Notes: generated from the letters alone by a model not told the origin. Positions 1 through 9,163 are shown, counted from the stretch's first letter. The stretch: 64,000 bases of DNA from Superficieibacter sp. 1612_C1 (GCF_015234305.1 NZ_JADGMI010000002.1:124001-188000), one strand, 5' to 3'. A program made the numbers and translations.

Positions 1-618
1 TTCATCCAGCACCTCGCAGCGCAGCGCAGGAAAGGCGGCGCACAGTCGCTGCGCTTCATCTACCACATACTGTGGCGTACACTGTTCTGAGGGTAAATCC
101 GCCAGTCGGCGGGCAGCAATCATGCCACTGGCGATAACGTGCTGCTGGTGGAACAGCGTTTCCCGTTGCGGCTGGGTTTCCCGGGGACAGTAGCCGATAA
201 CACGGCGCAGGCGGGTCGTCGGTGACTGTCCGGTTTTCAGACCCAGATCCACCAGCTGATGCGAGAGGTTAAATAAGAAGCGCAGCGTCTTCGCCAGTAC
301 CACCTCATCAATGTGCGAGCAGTCGATAATGACCTGAGGGCACGCCGTGTCGGTGAACAACGGGCGCAGGAGGTCGAGCAGCGCATCGGTGACGCTGTCA
401 TGCCAGACGCCGGATGGCAGCAGAGTGATGCGTGCGAAGGGAGCGCAGCCAAAGCGCGTGTCCGCGAGCTTCCCCTGCGTAGCAAGCGCTTCCATTTCGT
501 CAATTATCGGCATCGCCCGATAGAGCGGCTGGTCGAAGAGGGGACTACCGGGAAACGTGATCAGGTGACTTTGCGTCAGATCGCCGGCAAGCCTGTCGGT
601 AAGCGCATAATCAATCAT
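1..618 (-). CDS. Leucyl-aminopeptidase-like protein (M17 type), 3' end outside window
   Basis: The reverse strand is open without a stop from ATG at 618 to the window edge (206 codons), so only the N-terminal part is present. The first ~160 residues look like the poorly conserved N-terminal domain of M17 aminopeptidases. The stretch near residues 178-190 (RRLADLPSEQCTPQY) resembles the R-x-L-x-x-x-P-x-N-x-C-x-P entry into the M17 catalytic domain. The metal and catalytic residues lie beyond the edge, so activity cannot be judged. The start has AGGAG upstream. It lies 3 bases after the asparaginase-like gene, so it is surely co-transcribed, and a role in trimming peptides or amino-acid conjugates brought in by the neighbouring permease is inferred. 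Confidence 0.6.
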   Translation of the reverse strand, partial: MIDYALTDRLAGDLTQSHLITFPGSPLFDQPLYRAMPIIDEMEALATQGKLADTRFGCAPFARITLLPSGVWHDSVTDALLDLLRPLFTDTACPQVIIDCSHIDEVVLAKTLRFLFNLSHQLVDLGLKTGQSPTTRLRRVIGYCPRETQPQRETLFHQQHVIASGMIAARRLADLPSEQCTPQYVVDEAQRLCAAFPALRCEVLDE

Positions 619-621
619 GTT

Positions 622-1575
622 TTACTCCTCAATGGGCGCGCGGATGCGGGCGTTATACGCCTGCATCCAGTCGTCATCCACCGGCTGATAATGGGTTTTC
701 TCCTGAAGCCGATCGGCGCGGAAGACGGTTAGCGGCTGGGTTGCGGTAGCCACGACGAAGGAGAATGTTTTGATGTTGGTGGCTGCGCCGAATTCGCCGT
801 GGCGGTTCATGCATACCACCGACAGATCGCCCGCGCGACCAAAGCGCGACATCAGCTTATCTTCCAGTTCGTAAATTACTGAGTCCGCCGCCTGTTGCGG
901 AGTCATGCCCTGCGCCATGCGGCGGACAATTTCGTAGCTGGTGCAGCCTTTCATTAAATCTTCGCCCATCCCCGTCGCGGTTGCCGCCCCGGTTTCGCTG
1001 TCACAGTAGAATCCCGAGCCGATGATGGGCGAGTCTCCCAGTCGGCCGCGCTTTTTCATAAACAGGCCGCTGGTGGACGTGGCGACACTCATTGAGCCTT
1101 GTCGGTCAAGAGCGATGATACCCACCGTATCGTGGCCGTCGTAGGGGCTGAGGCCCTTATCCAGCGTTTCCCGGCATCGCTTGCGGTAGTGTTGCATCGC
1201 GCGGTCAGTTAACATCGTTTTCGGCGTAAAGCCCTGACTGAGTGCCCACTCCCGGGCACCCTGACCGACCAGCACGCTGTTATAACGCTGCCGACCCAGC
1301 GCATGCGCCACTTTTACCGGATTGGCGATATCTATCAGGTTACCCACCGCGCCAAAGGCCAGCGTGTCGCCATCCATCCAGGCGGCATCAAGCTCCACTT
1401 CGCCGTTTTCAGTAGGCAGACCGCCATAGCCTACCGATTTATAGAGCGGATAATCTTCGACGGTGACGACCGCATCCACTACCGATGTCGCTGCCGCGCT
1501 TCCGGCCTGTAGCGCCGTCGCCGATGTTGAAACGCCTTCCAGCGCCATCCGCCAGGTTGCAATAATTCCCCACAT
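622..1575 (-). CDS. Glycosylasparaginase / isoaspartyl peptidase family Ntn-hydrolase
   Basis: The protein has 317 residues. It carries the family signature for autoproteolysis and catalysis, GHDTVG at 147-152, with Thr150 as the predicted new N-terminal nucleophile. The substrate-binding stretch follows: STSG at 167-170, then GRLGDSP at 177-183 with a G-rich segment after it. The family (N4-(beta-N-acetylglucosaminyl)-L-asparaginase, plant-type asparaginase, isoaspartyl aminopeptidase) cleaves amide bonds to the side chain of Asn or isoAsp. There is no signal peptide, so it should act in the cytoplasm. The start ATG at 1575 has AGGAG upstream and lies 3 bases after the permease gene. Being sandwiched between a PTS permease and an aminopeptidase suggests that its substrate is a sugar-asparagine or isoaspartyl compound imported by the PTS. 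The exact substrate is unknown. Confidence 0.78.
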   Translation of the reverse strand: MWGIIATWRMALEGVSTSATALQAGSAAATSVVDAVVTVEDYPLYKSVGYGGLPTENGEVELDAAWMDGDTLAFGAVGNLIDIANPVKVAHALGRQRYNSVLVGQGAREWALSQGFTPKTMLTDRAMQHYRKRCRETLDKGLSPYDGHDTVGIIALDRQGSMSVATSTSGLFMKKRGRLGDSPIIGSGFYCDSETGAATATGMGEDLMKGCTSYEIVRRMAQGMTPQQAADSVIYELEDKLMSRFGRAGDLSVVCMNRHGEFGAATNIKTFSFVVATATQPLTVFRADRLQEKTHYQPVDDDWMQAYNARIRAPIEE

Positions 1576-1578
1576 CCC

Positions 1579-2895
1579 TTACTCCTGTTTCGCCAGCGCG
1601 CCCGCGGCGTTATCCATATTACGTTCTGCACTGCGATATTGTTTGTCGACAATGCGAATAAAAGGCAGATACAACATCGCGCCAATCAGCAGATTGAGGA
1701 GTTGCATAATGCTGCCGGAAAGATGTCCGGTAACAATGAAACCGCTGATAACCGGTGGCAGCGTCCATGGAATAAAAACGCCGGTAGTGACCGCTACCGC
1801 GCCGATTTTCATCGCCACATACTGCACGGTCACCAGCACCAGCGGCACCAGGTTAAACGGGATCAGCATAATGGGATTCATGATCACCGGCAGGCCAAAT
1901 AACACAGGCTCGTTGATATTAAAGAGTGACGCACCCGCGCCAAGGCGCGCGACCTCGCGCATGTTTTTGCTACGTGCGAATATCAGCATGGCGATCACCA
2001 GCGATAGCGTGGCCCCCGCGCCACCCATCCAGATCATGTCGAAAAACTGTTCAGTGATGATATGCGGCGGTGTGGTTCCGGCCTGGATCGCGGCAATATT
2101 GTCGGTCTGATTTTCCATCCACAGCGGGCGGATAATGCCGTTAACCATAGAGCCAGAGTTGATGCCCACCGACCACAGAATAGTAATGCTGAAGACCGTC
2201 ATCAGCGCGCCGAAATAAGAGGTGCCGAAATGGCGTACCGGTGTGGCCACTACCTCGTAAATAAACTGGTGGATGGTTCGGTAAGGGGTATTTTCAAAGC
2301 CAATGCGGATCGCCAGCACCAGGATCATCACCAGCAGGGCGGGGATCAGCGCGGCAAAAGACTCCTGTACCGCCGGGGGAACGCCGTCCGGCATTTTGAT
2401 TACCAGCTTTTTACACTTTAGCCAGCAGAACAGTTCCGTCCACAGTAGCGAGCCGATCATCGCCACAAAAAGACCGCGAGTGCCGATCCATTCCACGGGC
2501 ATCACGGTAATGCCGCCGTTCTCCGCCACTTTCAGGAAGGGCGTGAGGATCAAAAAACAAACCAGCGCCAGCACGCCGCAGGAGATACGATCGTCAGCAC
2601 GCTGCTCAGCCAGACGGTAAGCGACAAGAAAACTGATAAACAGCGCCATGGTTGAGAATACCGCGTTAAACGGGATCTCGACGATAGCGCTCCAGTTCTC
2701 ACCAAACGCCTGCGACATAAACTGTTGATAGGTCTGATTGGGAAAGGAAGAAATCACCAGCAGGATCGAACCGACGATAATAAACGGCATGAAAGAAACA
2801 TAGGCACCGCGAATGGCGCACAGATGAGGCTGCTGCGCGGTCCTGGCGGCAAGCGGCATCAGTTTCGCTTCAAGAAATCCCAGAACATTGTTCAT
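1579..2895 (-). CDS. PTS permease, lactose/cellobiose-type EIIC component
   Basis: This 438-residue polytopic membrane protein has about ten hydrophobic segments. The hallmark NINEPVLFGLP, with the substrate-coordinating Glu, is seen in the EIIC of the lactose/cellobiose/diacetylchitobiose family. There is no fused EIIA or EIIB domain, so those components must be encoded elsewhere, perhaps just left of the window. Family members import beta-linked disaccharides and GlcNAc oligomers with phosphorylation. The start ATG at 2895 is preceded by GGAG six bases upstream. It heads the operon with the asparaginase and aminopeptidase-like genes and is transcribed away from the regulator-like gene at 3062; the 166-base gap should hold both promoters. 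The substrate is not known. Confidence 0.8.
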   Translation of the reverse strand: MNNVLGFLEAKLMPLAARTAQQPHLCAIRGAYVSFMPFIIVGSILLVISSFPNQTYQQFMSQAFGENWSAIVEIPFNAVFSTMALFISFLVAYRLAEQRADDRISCGVLALVCFLILTPFLKVAENGGITVMPVEWIGTRGLFVAMIGSLLWTELFCWLKCKKLVIKMPDGVPPAVQESFAALIPALLVMILVLAIRIGFENTPYRTIHQFIYEVVATPVRHFGTSYFGALMTVFSITILWSVGINSGSMVNGIIRPLWMENQTDNIAAIQAGTTPPHIITEQFFDMIWMGGAGATLSLVIAMLIFARSKNMREVARLGAGASLFNINEPVLFGLPVIMNPIMLIPFNLVPLVLVTVQYVAMKIGAVAVTTGVFIPWTLPPVISGFIVTGHLSGSIMQLLNLLIGAMLYLPFIRIVDKQYRSAERNMDNAAGALAKQE

Positions 2896-3061
2896 TGTGA
2901 ACTCCGTACAAGATTAATCGGTATTGTGTGTGTTATGTAATGAGAAGCTACTGGGGGATTATTCATTAATCCCTGTGGCAGGAAGGTGAATCTGGTCACA
3001 TTTTATTTGCACGCTAGAATAAATCTCACATGATTAGTTAGGGTGTGATACAGGAGTTATC

Positions 3062-3928
3062 ATGGAAATTAAGCTGCATGCCAACGCTACCACGACCCCA
3101 AGGGTGCGAAAATATTTACAGGAGTCGGATAAAAGCGATCGCGAACTAGCGCTGGAGCTGGGTATTTCGGTGACGACGGTCAGGCGTTGGCGCAGACGGG
3201 AAAATACGGCGGATCGGCTGACAACGCCTGGAAAAATACACAAAGCACTGAGACAGGAGCAGGTCGCTCTGATCAACGCCCTGCGGGAAATGCTACAGGC
3301 ACCTCTGGATGATTTGCTGTTTTTCGTGACTCAGGGACTGGAGATCCCCCTGTCGCGTGCGACCCTCAATCGTTACCTGAAACCGGCACGCCCGTCGCGC
3401 GGAACGTTGCTACCAAAGGGAAAAAAGGCGCTCAGCGCGGGTATCGTGCCGCAACAGCTCAACCTGCATTACTTTTTGCTGTCGTTGCACAGGGAAGATG
3501 ATGGCGAACACCATTTGCTCATGGCGCAGGAACCGGTAAGTGGCTGGTGGTATGCGCGGGTCTATGCGGGAATGTCGTCGCGATTGCTGGTGAACTGGCT
3601 TGAAGAGGCGCTGACACACTGTCCGGTTAATATACAATGCGTTGAGACAAAAGGAAGTTCGTGGTGCGGTATCGACCTGCCTGCTGCCCTCGATCCCTGG
3701 CTGCTGGATAAAGGAATGCATGCCATCCTAATCTCCCCGCCGGTGGATGCGCAGCCTGTTATTGTATCAACGCCGCTGGCGGAAATTATCCCGGTGGCCC
3801 GCAACTCGACGCCTGACGAGCTGGTGGCACGGCTGTGTTTACTGGTGAACGAGGGAAGAACGCAGAAAAAACTGGGAGGGATAACGCCACAGGCTTTTTT
3901 ACAGGCGCTGCGGCGCGATGCCGTTTAA
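3062..3928 (+). CDS. Putative regulator derived from an IS481-type transposase
   Basis: This 288-residue protein begins like IS481-family transposases: HANATTTPRV at 6-15, a helix-turn-helix at about 25-46 ending TTVRRWRRR, a DRLTTP linker at 51-56, and a second helical domain with PLDDLL. The rest keeps the order of an RNase H-like integrase core, but the catalytic residues are gone: the usual LTDNG is VETKGS at 194-199, no aspartate stands at the first position, and the stretch with the catalytic Glu is missing. The typical C-terminal LGGxTP motif remains at 271-276. No inverted repeats flank it. Its position divergent from the PTS/asparaginase operon suggests a domesticated DNA-binding regulator; that role is inference. 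The start has CAGGAG upstream. Its last 4 bases overlap the end of yfgD. Confidence 0.65.
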   Translation: MEIKLHANATTTPRVRKYLQESDKSDRELALELGISVTTVRRWRRRENTADRLTTPGKIHKALRQEQVALINALREMLQAPLDDLLFFVTQGLEIPLSRATLNRYLKPARPSRGTLLPKGKKALSAGIVPQQLNLHYFLLSLHREDDGEHHLLMAQEPVSGWWYARVYAGMSSRLLVNWLEEALTHCPVNIQCVETKGSSWCGIDLPAALDPWLLDKGMHAILISPPVDAQPVIVSTPLAEIIPVARNSTPDELVARLCLLVNEGRTQKKLGGITPQAFLQALRRDAV

Positions 3929-4284
3929 CTGACAATTTCCAGCACCTGCTCCGGCGGGCGACCGATGCGTGCCTGACCGTTGTTAACGACAATCGGCCTT
4001 TCGATAAGCTCAGGATGTTCCACCATCGCCTGAATCAGTTCCTGCTGGCTCAGATGTTCATCGGCCAGGTTCAGAGAGCGGTAGAGATCCTCTTTCTGGC
4101 GCATCAGTTCACGCGCGTCGGTCATGCCGAGCATCGTTAACAGCTCGCGCAGGGTGGCTGCATCCGGCGGGGTTTCCAGATAAAGCACTACTTGCGGGTC
4201 GACGCCGTTCGATTTCAGCAGGCTCAGGGTGTCGCGGCTTTTAGAGCAGCGTGGGTTATGATAAATCGTTACCGTGTCGGACAT
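3925..4284 (-). CDS. yfgD: ArsC-family thioredoxin-fold protein YfgD
   Basis: The protein has 119 residues and the arsenate-reductase-like fold, with the active-site segment HNPRCSKSR and Cys13 near the N-terminus. A later RPIVV segment and the conserved Arg near the end are also typical of this family. E. coli YfgD has about the same length and lies in the same place, downstream of bepA. Whether it reduces arsenate is not established; it is usually annotated as a putative arsenate or oxidoreductase-like protein. I chose the second of two close ATGs because GAGGA lies at proper distance from it and overlaps the first. The gap to bepA is 9 bases, so the two genes form an operon. Confidence 0.88.
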   Translation of the reverse strand: MSDTVTIYHNPRCSKSRDTLSLLKSNGVDPQVVLYLETPPDAATLRELLTMLGMTDARELMRQKEDLYRSLNLADEHLSQQELIQAMVEHPELIERPIVVNNGQARIGRPPEQVLEIVS

Positions 4285-4293
4285 GAACATTCC

Positions 4294-5757
4294 TCACATT
4301 TTTTCATACGGGCGGAAGCGCTGCTGTAGGGCGCGTAACTGGTCGATACGCGCATCGTAGCGCGACTGTTCCTGACTGCCGAGCTTAACCTGCGCGCTGG
4401 CGCTGCTCAGTAGCGTAATGGCCTGGTCGAGCCGTCCCAGCAGCGCCTGCCCCTCCGCACGCGCTGCCAGCTCACGATCGCGATGACCGTTGGCCGCTTC
4501 GGCCTGCGCCAGCAGATCCCAGCCGTTAGGATCGTCTTTGTAGGTAAAGGTGTAGCGATTCAGGATAGTCGCAGCTTCACGGGTCTGGCCAGCCTGCACA
4601 TAGGCGTTCGCCAGGTTGAGTTGTAACACCGGATTGGTGCGGATCTCACTGGCATTCTTCAGGCGGGCAATGGCCTCGGCGTTTTTCTTCTGTCCCAAAT
4701 CGATATCCGTGGCAAGGTCAAGATACCAGGCGTTATTCGGCTCGGCTTTCAGCAGCGGCTGTAGCGTCTGGCTGGCTTCTGCAAAGCGACCCGCCTCCAT
4801 GGCCTGTAACGCCCGACCGTATTGCGCGGCGTGCTGCTCGCGAATATTGCCTTTCGCCCAGCTCTCCAGCATATCGCTGGTGAGCTGATTACGTCCGGAA
4901 TTGTACATCCCCAGAGTACGCACCTTCGCCAGATAAAAACTGGCGGAAGACTGGACCACCACGGCGGGCATCTGATTGGCACGGTTGCGCGCATCGGACA
5001 GTCGGCTTTCCGGCAGCGGGTGGGTGAGCAAAATTTCCGGCGGGCGCGACGAATAGCGCGCCTGATCCAGCAGCTTTTCCAGGAAACCGGGCATCGCCTG
5101 CGGATCAAACCCGGAACGTTGCAGCACCTGAATGCCGATACGATCGGCTTCCTGTTCGTTTTGCTGGGTAAAGGTGATCACTCCCTGGCGCGAACCGGCC
5201 AGCGTCCCAGTCAACGCCGCCATCCCGGCCTGCGGACTGGCCATCGCCAGCAGAATCGAACCCAGCGTGCCCGCCCAGGTCAGCGGTGCGTTGTTTTTTT
5301 GATCTTCCATCGCCCGCGCCAGGTGGCGCTGGGTGACGTGGGAGATCTCGTGCGCCATCACCGACGCCAGCTGGCTTTCGTTGTCGGCGTAGCGAAAGAG
5401 GGCAGAGTGCAGAACCACGTTGCCGCCAAAGAAGGCGAAGGCGTTAATTTCGTCGTTATTAATCAGATAGAAGTGGAACGGCGTGCGTACGGAGTTGGCG
5501 TGCGCGACCAGCCGCATCCCCAGCGAGTTAATATACTGAACCAGTAAAGGGTCGTTGATTAACGGTGCGCTGCCGCGGAGCTGGCGAACGTAGTAATCCC
5601 CCATTTGCAGTTCCTGAGCAATGGAGAGCGTGCTTCCTGCGGAGGTGCCCATATCCGGCAGCGTATCCGCGGGATCGGCGAAGGCGGGCAGCGCCTGTCC
5701 CAGCGTTAGCGTGGCGATAAGAGTGGCTATCAGCGTTTTTTTCAACTGCCTGAACAT
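4294..5757 (-). CDS. bepA: Beta-barrel assembly-enhancing protease BepA
   Basis: This 487-residue periplasmic protein matches the length of E. coli BepA (YfgC). It has an N-terminal signal peptide (residues 1-27, ending AFA), an M48 metallopeptidase domain with HEISH at 136-140 as zinc site, and C-terminal TPR-like helices from about residue 310. BepA degrades misassembled LptD and also helps its maturation at the BAM complex in the outer membrane. The frame stays open 60 codons upstream, but the start at 5757 gives the family length and a clean signal sequence. The gene is followed closely by yfgD and is divergent from perM. SigmaE control is known in E. coli; I did not identify a clear site here. 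Confidence 0.95.
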   Translation of the reverse strand: MFRQLKKTLIATLIATLTLGQALPAFADPADTLPDMGTSAGSTLSIAQELQMGDYYVRQLRGSAPLINDPLLVQYINSLGMRLVAHANSVRTPFHFYLINNDEINAFAFFGGNVVLHSALFRYADNESQLASVMAHEISHVTQRHLARAMEDQKNNAPLTWAGTLGSILLAMASPQAGMAALTGTLAGSRQGVITFTQQNEQEADRIGIQVLQRSGFDPQAMPGFLEKLLDQARYSSRPPEILLTHPLPESRLSDARNRANQMPAVVVQSSASFYLAKVRTLGMYNSGRNQLTSDMLESWAKGNIREQHAAQYGRALQAMEAGRFAEASQTLQPLLKAEPNNAWYLDLATDIDLGQKKNAEAIARLKNASEIRTNPVLQLNLANAYVQAGQTREAATILNRYTFTYKDDPNGWDLLAQAEAANGHRDRELAARAEGQALLGRLDQAITLLSSASAQVKLGSQEQSRYDARIDQLRALQQRFRPYEKM

Positions 5758-5978
5758 AACCTCAATCCTGTTATCTGAATTTGCCAGTTTGACCGGCAAT
5801 GTCACGTAATGTTCCACCGTTGGTGAGCTGCGAGTGTAGCCGTCTGCCTGAGCAAAGAAAATAATAATTGTGCAACGGATAATGTTTCCGTGATAGCACG
5901 TAAAAAGCGAAGTCTTTTTTGTGACAGTTCGATACAATTCTTATCTATTGCTCCAGTCATGCCCGCAGGGAAGGTTCT

Positions 5979-7040
5979 ATGCTAGAAATGTTAATGCAGT
6001 GGTATCGCCGTCGCTTTAGCGATCCGGAGGCGATTGCGCTGCTGGTCATCCTGGTGGCGGGTTTTTGTATCCTGTTTTTCTTCAGCGGCTTGCTGGCACC
6101 GTTACTGGTCGCCATCGTACTGGCCTATCTGCTGGAGTGGCCTACCGCACGGCTACAGCGCATCGGCTGCTCCCGGCGCTGGGCCGCGACCATGGTACTG
6201 GTGCTTTTTGTCGGTATTCTTCTCTTAATGGCGCTGGTGGTTTTCCCCGTCGCCTGGCAGCAGGGGATTTATCTGATCCGCGATATGCCGGGAATGCTCA
6301 ATAAGCTGTCTGAGTACGCTGCCAACCTCCCACGCCGTTATCCGGCGTTAATGGACGCGGGCATTATTGATGCGATGGCAGAAAATATGCGCTCGCGGAT
6401 GCTGACCCTCGGCGATTCAGTGGTGAAATACTCGCTTGCCTCGCTGGTCGGGTTACTGACCATCGCCGTCTACCTGGTGCTGGTGCCGCTGATGGTCTTT
6501 TTCCTCGTCAAAGATAAAGAGCAGATGCTCAATGCGGTGCGGCGCATTTTGCCGCGCAATCGCGGGCTGGCAGGGCAGGTCTGGAAGGAGATGAACCAGC
6601 AAATTACCAATTATATTCGCGGTAAAGTGGTGGAGATGATCGTCGTTGGCGTGGCGACCTGGATTGGGTTTATTTTATTTGGCCTCAACTATTCGCTGCT
6701 GCTGGCGGTACTGGTCGGTTTCTCAGTACTGATCCCCTACATCGGCGCATTTGTTGTCACCATTCCGGTGGTCTGCGTGGCGCTTTTCCAGTTTGGCCTT
6801 GGCACCGAGTTCTGGAGCTGTTTTGCGGTCTATCTTATTATTCAGGGACTGGACGGCAACCTGCTGGTGCCGGTACTGTTTTCTGAAGCGGTCAACCTGC
6901 ATCCGCTGGTGATTATTCTGTCGGTGGTGATTTTCGGCGGGCTGTGGGGATTCTGGGGCGTGTTCTTTGCGATTCCGCTGGCGACGCTAATCAAAGCCGT
7001 GGTCCATGCGTGGCCGGATGGACTGACGCTCGACGAGTAG
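5979..7040 (+). CDS. perM: PerM, AI-2E/UPF0118 family inner-membrane permease
   Basis: The 353-residue polytopic membrane protein has two hydrophobic segments near the N-terminus (about 18-52), a central soluble part (about 100-150) and further membrane segments to the end. This is the layout of the AI-2E exporter-like family that includes E. coli PerM (YfgO). The substrate in E. coli is not settled. The gene stands alone, divergent from bepA and convergent with bcp. In K-12 the large hyf hydrogenase operon lies between perM and bcp; here the two are only 40 bases apart. Confidence 0.9.
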   Translation: MLEMLMQWYRRRFSDPEAIALLVILVAGFCILFFFSGLLAPLLVAIVLAYLLEWPTARLQRIGCSRRWAATMVLVLFVGILLLMALVVFPVAWQQGIYLIRDMPGMLNKLSEYAANLPRRYPALMDAGIIDAMAENMRSRMLTLGDSVVKYSLASLVGLLTIAVYLVLVPLMVFFLVKDKEQMLNAVRRILPRNRGLAGQVWKEMNQQITNYIRGKVVEMIVVGVATWIGFILFGLNYSLLLAVLVGFSVLIPYIGAFVVTIPVVCVALFQFGLGTEFWSCFAVYLIIQGLDGNLLVPVLFSEAVNLHPLVIILSVVIFGGLWGFWGVFFAIPLATLIKAVVHAWPDGLTLDE

Positions 7041-7043
7041 ACG

Positions 7044-7078
7044 AAGCGGCCTGCGCGTAAGCGAGGCCGCATCAGGCA
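7044..7078. repeat. REP-like palindrome between perM and bcp
   Basis: A perfect 7-base inverted repeat, GCGGCCT at 7046-7052 and AGGCCGC at 7064-7070, with a GC-rich loop and a trailing GCATCAGGC resembles a single REP unit. It fills the whole space between two convergent genes and may protect or terminate both transcripts. There is no U-run, so it is not a standard intrinsic terminator. Confidence 0.5.
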
Positions 7079-7080
7079 TA

Positions 7081-7551
7081 TCAGGCGTTGGTTTTCACCC
7101 AGTTCAGCACGATATCGTGGTGATTGCTGGTTTTGAAATCGTCAAAAACGTGTTCAATTTTACCGTCAGCGTCAATCAGGAAGCTGATGCGGTGAATGCC
7201 GTCATAGGTTTTCCCCATGAAGGATTTCTCGCCCCAGACGCCAAATTGTTCGCAAACCTGGTGGTCTTCATCGGAAAGCAGCGTAAAATTCAGCAGTTCT
7301 TTTTCGGCAAAGCGTGACAGCTTTTCTGGTTTATCCGTGCTGATGCCCAGCACGTCCACACCCGCTTTTTTCAAATCATCCATGTTATCGCGTAAACCAC
7401 ATGCTTGTACGGTGCAGCCTGGCGTCATGGCTTTCGGGTAAAAGTAAACCAGCACTCGCTGCCCCTGGAAGTCGGCCAAATTTACTTGTTCACCGTCTTG
7501 ATCGGGCAAGCTAAATTTCGGTGCGATATCACCGGCTTTCAGTGGATTCAT
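7081..7551 (-). CDS. bcp: Thiol peroxidase Bcp (atypical 2-Cys peroxiredoxin)
   Basis: The 156-residue protein is a full-length peroxiredoxin of the BCP/PrxQ type. The motif TPGCTVQAC carries the peroxidatic Cys46 and the resolving Cys51 (Met counted), followed by the usual GISTD and FTLLSDE segments. It reduces hydrogen peroxide and organic peroxides with electrons from thioredoxin in the cytoplasm. It starts 2 bases after the end of gcvR, so the two form an operon, as in E. coli. Confidence 0.96.
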   Translation of the reverse strand: MNPLKAGDIAPKFSLPDQDGEQVNLADFQGQRVLVYFYPKAMTPGCTVQACGLRDNMDDLKKAGVDVLGISTDKPEKLSRFAEKELLNFTLLSDEDHQVCEQFGVWGEKSFMGKTYDGIHRISFLIDADGKIEHVFDDFKTSNHHDIVLNWVKTNA

Positions 7552-7553
7552 TA

Positions 7554-8123
7554 CTACACTCCATTCTGTTCATCATGCTGTGAATAATTGACGATGTTTA
7601 TACTGCCTTGCGCATTCAGTTCTGTACATAGGGCTTTAAACGCTTGCTCAAAAAGTGATGCATCCCGCGAGGCCGGGCTGTGGGCGGTGATCTGGATAAA
7701 TAGCTGCGGAACGGCGCTCTCGCTACCGGGCTGAGTACGCGATACCAGTTCGGCAATATTCATCTCATGAGTATAAAACAGGGTGGTAAAGCGCTCAATA
7801 AGATGCGGAGAATCATCCACCTCTACCTGAACCCAGACCATTGACGGCATTGCCGGACGCAGGTGGGCGGTGGTGCGCTTCATGACGATCAGTAAATCCA
7901 GCTCAGCCCCTTTTAACGGTAGCGTCGATTCAATAAGCGTAATGGCGTTCCAGCTTCCGGAGAGCAGCATAATAAAGGTAAATTCATCGCCGAGCATCGC
8001 CAGGCGGCTGTCCTCGATATTACAACCGCAACTACTGACGTGACGGGTGATCGCATTCACGATCCCTGGACGGTCAGCCCCCAGCGCAGTGATAACCAGA
8101 TAGTGTTGTGATGAGGCTGTCAA
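7554..8123 (-). CDS. gcvR: Glycine cleavage system regulator GcvR, TTG start
   Basis: GcvR has two ACT domains (about 6-80 and 92-170) and binds GcvA to switch the glycine-cleavage operon between repression and activation according to glycine. The frame extends upstream to an ATG at 8156 and beyond, but TTG at 8123 gives 189 residues starting MTASSQHYLVITAL. This agrees with E. coli GcvR (190 residues), and AGGAAG lies 7 bases upstream. The ATG at 8156 has no good ribosome-binding site. It is the first gene of the gcvR-bcp pair and is divergent from dapA. Confidence 0.93.
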   Translation of the reverse strand: MTASSQHYLVITALGADRPGIVNAITRHVSSCGCNIEDSRLAMLGDEFTFIMLLSGSWNAITLIESTLPLKGAELDLLIVMKRTTAHLRPAMPSMVWVQVEVDDSPHLIERFTTLFYTHEMNIAELVSRTQPGSESAVPQLFIQITAHSPASRDASLFEQAFKALCTELNAQGSINIVNYSQHDEQNGV

Positions 8124-8268
8124 ACCTGTTCTTCCTGTCAGAGGGAGGGTAATCATTAGGAAAGCACAAAAAAAACCGTCATACAACAGGCTCAAAGGTC
8201 TGAGTCTCTTGCTTTTATTGCAGTACCAAACGTACCATTAAGGTTCTTGTCAGCACAGAGGATGACCC

Positions 8269-9147
8269 ATGTTCACGGGAAGTATTGTAGCGCTTGTCAC
8301 ACCGATGGATGAAAAAGGTAAAGTCTGCCGGTCAAGCCTGAAAAAACTGATTGATTATCATGTGGATAACGGAACGTCAGCCATCGTTTCGGTCGGCACC
8401 ACGGGTGAATCTGCAACGCTGAGCCACGATGAGCATGGCGATGTGGTCATGATGACGCTTGAGCTTGCCGATGGTCGCATCCCTGTTATTGCCGGAACGG
8501 GAGCGAATGCAACCGCAGAGGCGATTAGCCTGACCCAACGTTTTAACGATAGCGGCATCGTCGGTTGCCTGACCGTGACGCCGTACTACAACCGTCCGAC
8601 TCAGGAAGGGTTGTTCCAGCACTTCAAAGCAATTGCCGAGCATACTGACCTGCCGCAAATTCTGTATAATGTGCCTTCCCGTACCGGGTGCGATATGCTG
8701 CCCGAAACCGTAGGCCGACTGTCCAAAATAAAAAATATTGTCGGTATTAAGGAAGCGACGGGGAACTTAAGTCGTGTTCATCAGATCAAAGAGCTGGTTT
8801 CAGATGACTTTGTTCTGCTGAGCGGCGATGATGCGACCGCGATGGACTTTATGCAACTCGGCGGCCACGGCGTCATTTCGGTGACTACAAACGTTGCAGC
8901 CCGTGATATGGCTGAAATGTGTAAACTGGCGGCACAAGGGCAGTTTGCTGAGGCTCGCGTCATTAATCAGCGCCTGATGCCGTTACACACTAAATTATTT
9001 GTCGAACCCAATCCGATCCCAGTGAAATGGGCCTGTAAGGAATTGGGACTTGTAGCGACCGATACGATGCGCCTGCCGATGACGCCGATTACCGACCACG
9101 GTCGTGAAATCGTCAAAGCAGCGCTGAAGCATGCCGGATTGCTGTAA
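8269..9147 (+). CDS. dapA: 4-hydroxy-tetrahydrodipicolinate synthase
   Basis: The 292-residue TIM-barrel enzyme condenses pyruvate with aspartate semialdehyde, the first committed step to lysine and meso-diaminopimelate. Key residues are at the expected places: Lys161 of GIKEATG forms the Schiff base, Tyr133 lies in [10 protein letters not shown], and Thr44-Thr45 in GTTGES. Length equals that of E. coli DapA. AGAGGA lies upstream of the start. bamC follows 16 bases later, the known dapA-bamC arrangement. Confidence 0.98.
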   Translation: MFTGSIVALVTPMDEKGKVCRSSLKKLIDYHVDNGTSAIVSVGTTGESATLSHDEHGDVVMMTLELADGRIPVIAGTGANATAEAISLTQRFNDSGIVGCLTVTPYYNRPTQEGLFQHFKAIAEHTDLPQILYNVPSRTGCDMLPETVGRLSKIKNIVGIKEATGNLSRVHQIKELVSDDFVLLSGDDATAMDFMQLGGHGVISVTTNVAARDMAEMCKLAAQGQFAEARVINQRLMPLHTKLFVEPNPIPVKWACKELGLVATDTMRLPMTPITDHGREIVKAALKHAGLL

Positions 9148-9163
9148 AGTTTAGGGAGATTTG

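Noticed and set aside
3062-3928. Active insertion sequence of the IS481 family
   Set aside because: No inverted repeats or target duplications are seen, and the catalytic acidic residues are missing.
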